A stretch of 64,000 nt of DNA, taken from the NCBI GenBank assembly GCA_012862575.1, contig BLSF01000008.1, forward strand, positions 186,001 through 250,000, read 5' to 3'. Position numbers and translations under genes: made by a program. Positions 61,856 to 64,000 of the stretch are shown in pieces. The notes below the pieces were generated by a model. The model saw nothing but the letters and a program-made list of their open reading frames with translations. It had not been told where the DNA came from and made no database searches. Origin of the DNA: Parietichytrium sp. I65-24A (taxonomy: Eukaryota > Sar > Bigyra > Thraustochytrida > Thraustochytriidae). Each line of letters begins with the position of its first letter. The first letter of the stretch is position 1.

Positions 61856-62516
61856 GCGGGCAACCCCCGATTTTGAACCCATCAGCCGCTCACTCACGTG
61901 TGATTCCGCCAACGCATGGGAGGCCTGAACTACTGATTTATTGACAGTGAAAGAATGAACATACACAGACCTAGAACCATTCCTCCACCCTCTGCCCTGT
62001 GTCGGCATTGCAAACAACTCTCGTTCGAAAACAAAGCCTCGTTCCTCTTGGCTTGCCCAGAACATCAAGACCACGGCTCTCATTGCACTCATCCCATCCT
62101 TTCACTCCATCCACTCTCATGCATTCACAGGAACATGAACATGGACTCAAACAATACTCAAACAACATTCCAACATGCGCGATGATAAGCGTGCCTTCAC
62201 TCCTACCCTTTCAACTATTTGTGAGCTACACCACTACTAGTGTACTTTTCTCGCACTTTATCATAATCTTTCACTTCTTTTCACTTCTTTTCACTTCTTT
62301 TCACTGCTTCTTCTACTACTTTCCTTATTGACTGATTAATTGATTTTTGAATCTCGTTTGAAAAATGGCTTTGTGTTGTTTGTGTGTTGGTGTGCGTACA
62401 CGTACGTACGTACGTGCGCGTGTGTCTCTGCGTGTCTCCAAATCTGTTGGGTCGGAGAGCAGCGGGCGTGACTGGCGAGCGGTGCGCTCTGCGATAGTGT
62501 GGGAGATCAATGATAG
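61856..62516. other. Gap between TPR and MORN genes
   Basis: 661 bases. It has a CACTTCTTTT array (62271-62306) and a self-complementary ACGT run (62396-62424) about 95 bases before the MORN gene start. No other feature seen. Confidence 0.5.
62271..62424. repeat. CACTTCTTTT array and ACGT run
   Basis: Four copies of a 10-base CACTTCTTTT unit at 62271-62306 and a palindromic (ACGT)n-type run at 62396-62424, able to fold into a hairpin or alternative helix. Confidence 0.85.
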
Positions 62517-64000
62517 ATGGGCCTCCAGTCGTTCGTCACGCGGGAGGATGGGCGGTTTGTGGCAGGGTTCACGGCCGGGGAGATCTGGATGCTGGACGTG
62601 AGCAGGTAAGTGGATCCCGAGGTCCTGTGAGATGGCTGAGTTTCAAACGGAAGGGCGCACCGCGCGAGAGTGTCAGCCGTGTGGTGGATGCCGGAAAGAA
62701 CTAGGAGGGAGTTTGACTGACGGGAGTGGATTTGAAATGTTGGTTGGAATGGCCGCAGCCGCTGCAGGTATAAAGTAGGTGAGGCTGGCGATAGGACGCA
62801 AATGCTTGTGTCCGGCGTGACATTGCTGAGCTGTCTTGGAAAGCTGGTCTTCGTTGGCGAGAAGCGCAGCGTGAAAGCCCCGCTACAAGTTTTCGATGTT
62901 AGCGGAGTTTTGGACGGGAGCGCGAGCGGTTCTGTAGTGGGCCTTGAAGTGGCCTCGAGCTCAAAGCTTAGAGGCATCGGAGCCGTGCAACCGCTAGGAC
63001 GCAACGGCCTTGTCCTGGTCGCTTGCGGGCGAGGGATTGGCAAAGCTCATGTCTGGCTTTTCAACCTCGCGGGCGAAAAAACCGAGCAAAAGTATCTCGG
63101 AAGTATGTCAGCCAGGTCGCGAACACTGGCGACCATGCGCTTTGCCAGAGAGGGCCGGTCACTTGTCACGATAACCTCCGAGAAGAACATTCAAGTGTGG
63201 AAATTGGACGACATTTTGCCTCCCAGATGGTTTGACGAACCCAACCCCGAAATATTTGCACAAGATGAAGAGCCTTTTGACCTCCGCGCCAGTCAAAGCG
63301 CAAGAGTCGAGTGGTCCGCGCACGACCTGTCTGTTACCTTTGGCGATGATCTTGAGCAGGCAAAGGACCTTATGGCCGAGTATGAGCGGGTGTCTGTGAT
63401 GGAACCGAGCACCACGGACTGGCTCAACTCCTCCACTGGAGCAAAGGGAGAGTCCGACTACAACGACTGGAAGGATCTCTTTCCGCCTCGTTTACTTGAT
63501 CCTGCAGCGTATGACGGCGAGTTGGACGCGCAGGGCCAGCCCCATGGCTTTGGCTCCATGGCGCTCGAGACCAATGTCAACATCGTCTACGAAGGCGAGT
63601 GGAAGCACGGCATGAGACACGGGGTCGGTCAACTCGTCGATGAAAGAAATGGTAATGTGATATATAGCGGCGCATGGAAGAGGGACCAGCGGCATGGCTT
63701 TGGCATGGAGGCCAAAGGGAACGGTGAGATTTATCAAGGGTGGTGGAGAGGTAACCTCCGCCACGGGATAGGCACCTTGCAGCTCTCTCCTCAAGAGTCT
63801 TGTGTGCTAGACAGCCAAGGAGGAGACCGTCGTATTCGATATGTTGGGTTCTTTAAAGATGGCCTCAAGCACGGTCTGGGTTGGTGGACGTGGCCGAAAG
63901 GCTCTCATGCAATTCCATTTGCCGTGAGCTTGGACGCTATGAGTCACCTCGGGTCGATCTCCTGCATTGCACAGTTCAAAAACGGTGCTTTCTTCAACGA
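62517..64000 (+). CDS. MORN-repeat protein with N-terminal beta-propeller-like region (partial)
   Basis: Exon 1 62517-62605 encodes MGLQSFVTREDGRFVAG... ; the 162-base intron has GTAAGT and GCTGCAG; exon 2 runs from 62768 off the window end, so the C-terminus is missing. About 440 residues are visible. Residues about 30-220 have repeated strands ending in VWLF and VWKL, with a TITSEKNIQVWKLDD segment typical of WD40 blades. From about 310 on, MORN units appear: YDGELDAQGQPHGFG, YEGEWKHGMRHGVG, YSGAWKRDQRHGFG, YQGWWRGNLRHGIG and VGFFKDGLKHGLG. MORN proteins bind membranes or scaffold, often in flagella and cell cortex. The exon join (S-R-Y-K) is supported by frame and splice sites. Role unknown. 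Confidence 0.78.

Noticed and set aside
1-64000. Transposons, LTR or other virus-like elements
   Set aside because: No reverse transcriptase, integrase, transposase, capsid-type frame or long terminal repeats were recognised anywhere in the window.

Overview
This is a eukaryotic nuclear window. Most genes are long uninterrupted reading frames, and the few introns are short (79-169 bases) with GT-AG ends. Two proteins are diagnostic of a motile axoneme: adenylate kinase 7, and a radial spoke head protein of the RSP4/6 family. Together with few introns, moderately high coding GC, SEC14, CHD and nucleotide-sugar transporter families, and long low-complexity gaps between genes, this suggests a zoosporic protist. 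A thraustochytrid-like stramenopile is my best guess, by inference only; no rRNA or other marker is present to settle it. I saw no transposon, virus-like element, CRISPR array, tRNA or rRNA gene.

Layout. 0-6 kb: the 3' end of a basic protein gene, a NIPA-type magnesium transporter (minus) and a LIM zinc-finger protein with a predicted acylated N-terminus (minus). 5.7-9.4 kb: a membrane-anchored fusion of a glutaredoxin-like fold, a tubulin-tyrosine-ligase-type ATP-grasp ligase and an M14/AstE-type metallopeptidase, the most unusual gene here. 10-20 kb: a coiled-coil protein, cysteine synthase, a Gfo/Idh/MocA oxidoreductase, a RING-H2 protein and a PX-like protein. 20-25.5 kb: the flagellar genes AK7 (minus) and RSP4/6 (plus), head to head. 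25.7-34.6 kb: a USP deubiquitinase with a reading-frame problem, and a CHD chromatin remodeller. 34.9-43 kb: three minus-strand genes: a SEC14-domain membrane protein, a PSMD5-like proteasome assembly chaperone, and a surface protein with His-rich glycosylated repeats. 45-52.6 kb: a sugar-nucleotide transporter, an SH3/WH2 actin-regulator candidate, a Nudix hydrolase and a GST-like protein. 52.6-57 kb: a gene-poor stretch. 57-64 kb: a PPM1G-like phosphatase, a TTC13-like TPR protein, and a MORN-repeat gene cut by the window end.

Two genome-scale habits stand out. Leaders and promoters are studded with short tandem repeats (7-16 base units, often exactly 9) and GA/CT tracts. A family of short GTACC-rich words recurs between genes, including an 18-base word found identically at two sites 40 kb apart. 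Four of the five clearly intron-bearing genes have their only visible intron within the first 12-30 codons.

The genes do not form one pathway. The flagellar pair, and possibly the MORN and TTL genes, relate to cilia; SEC14, PX, the nucleotide-sugar transporter, the surface protein and the SH3/WH2 protein relate to membranes, secretion and cortex; the USP, PSMD5 and RING proteins relate to protein turnover.
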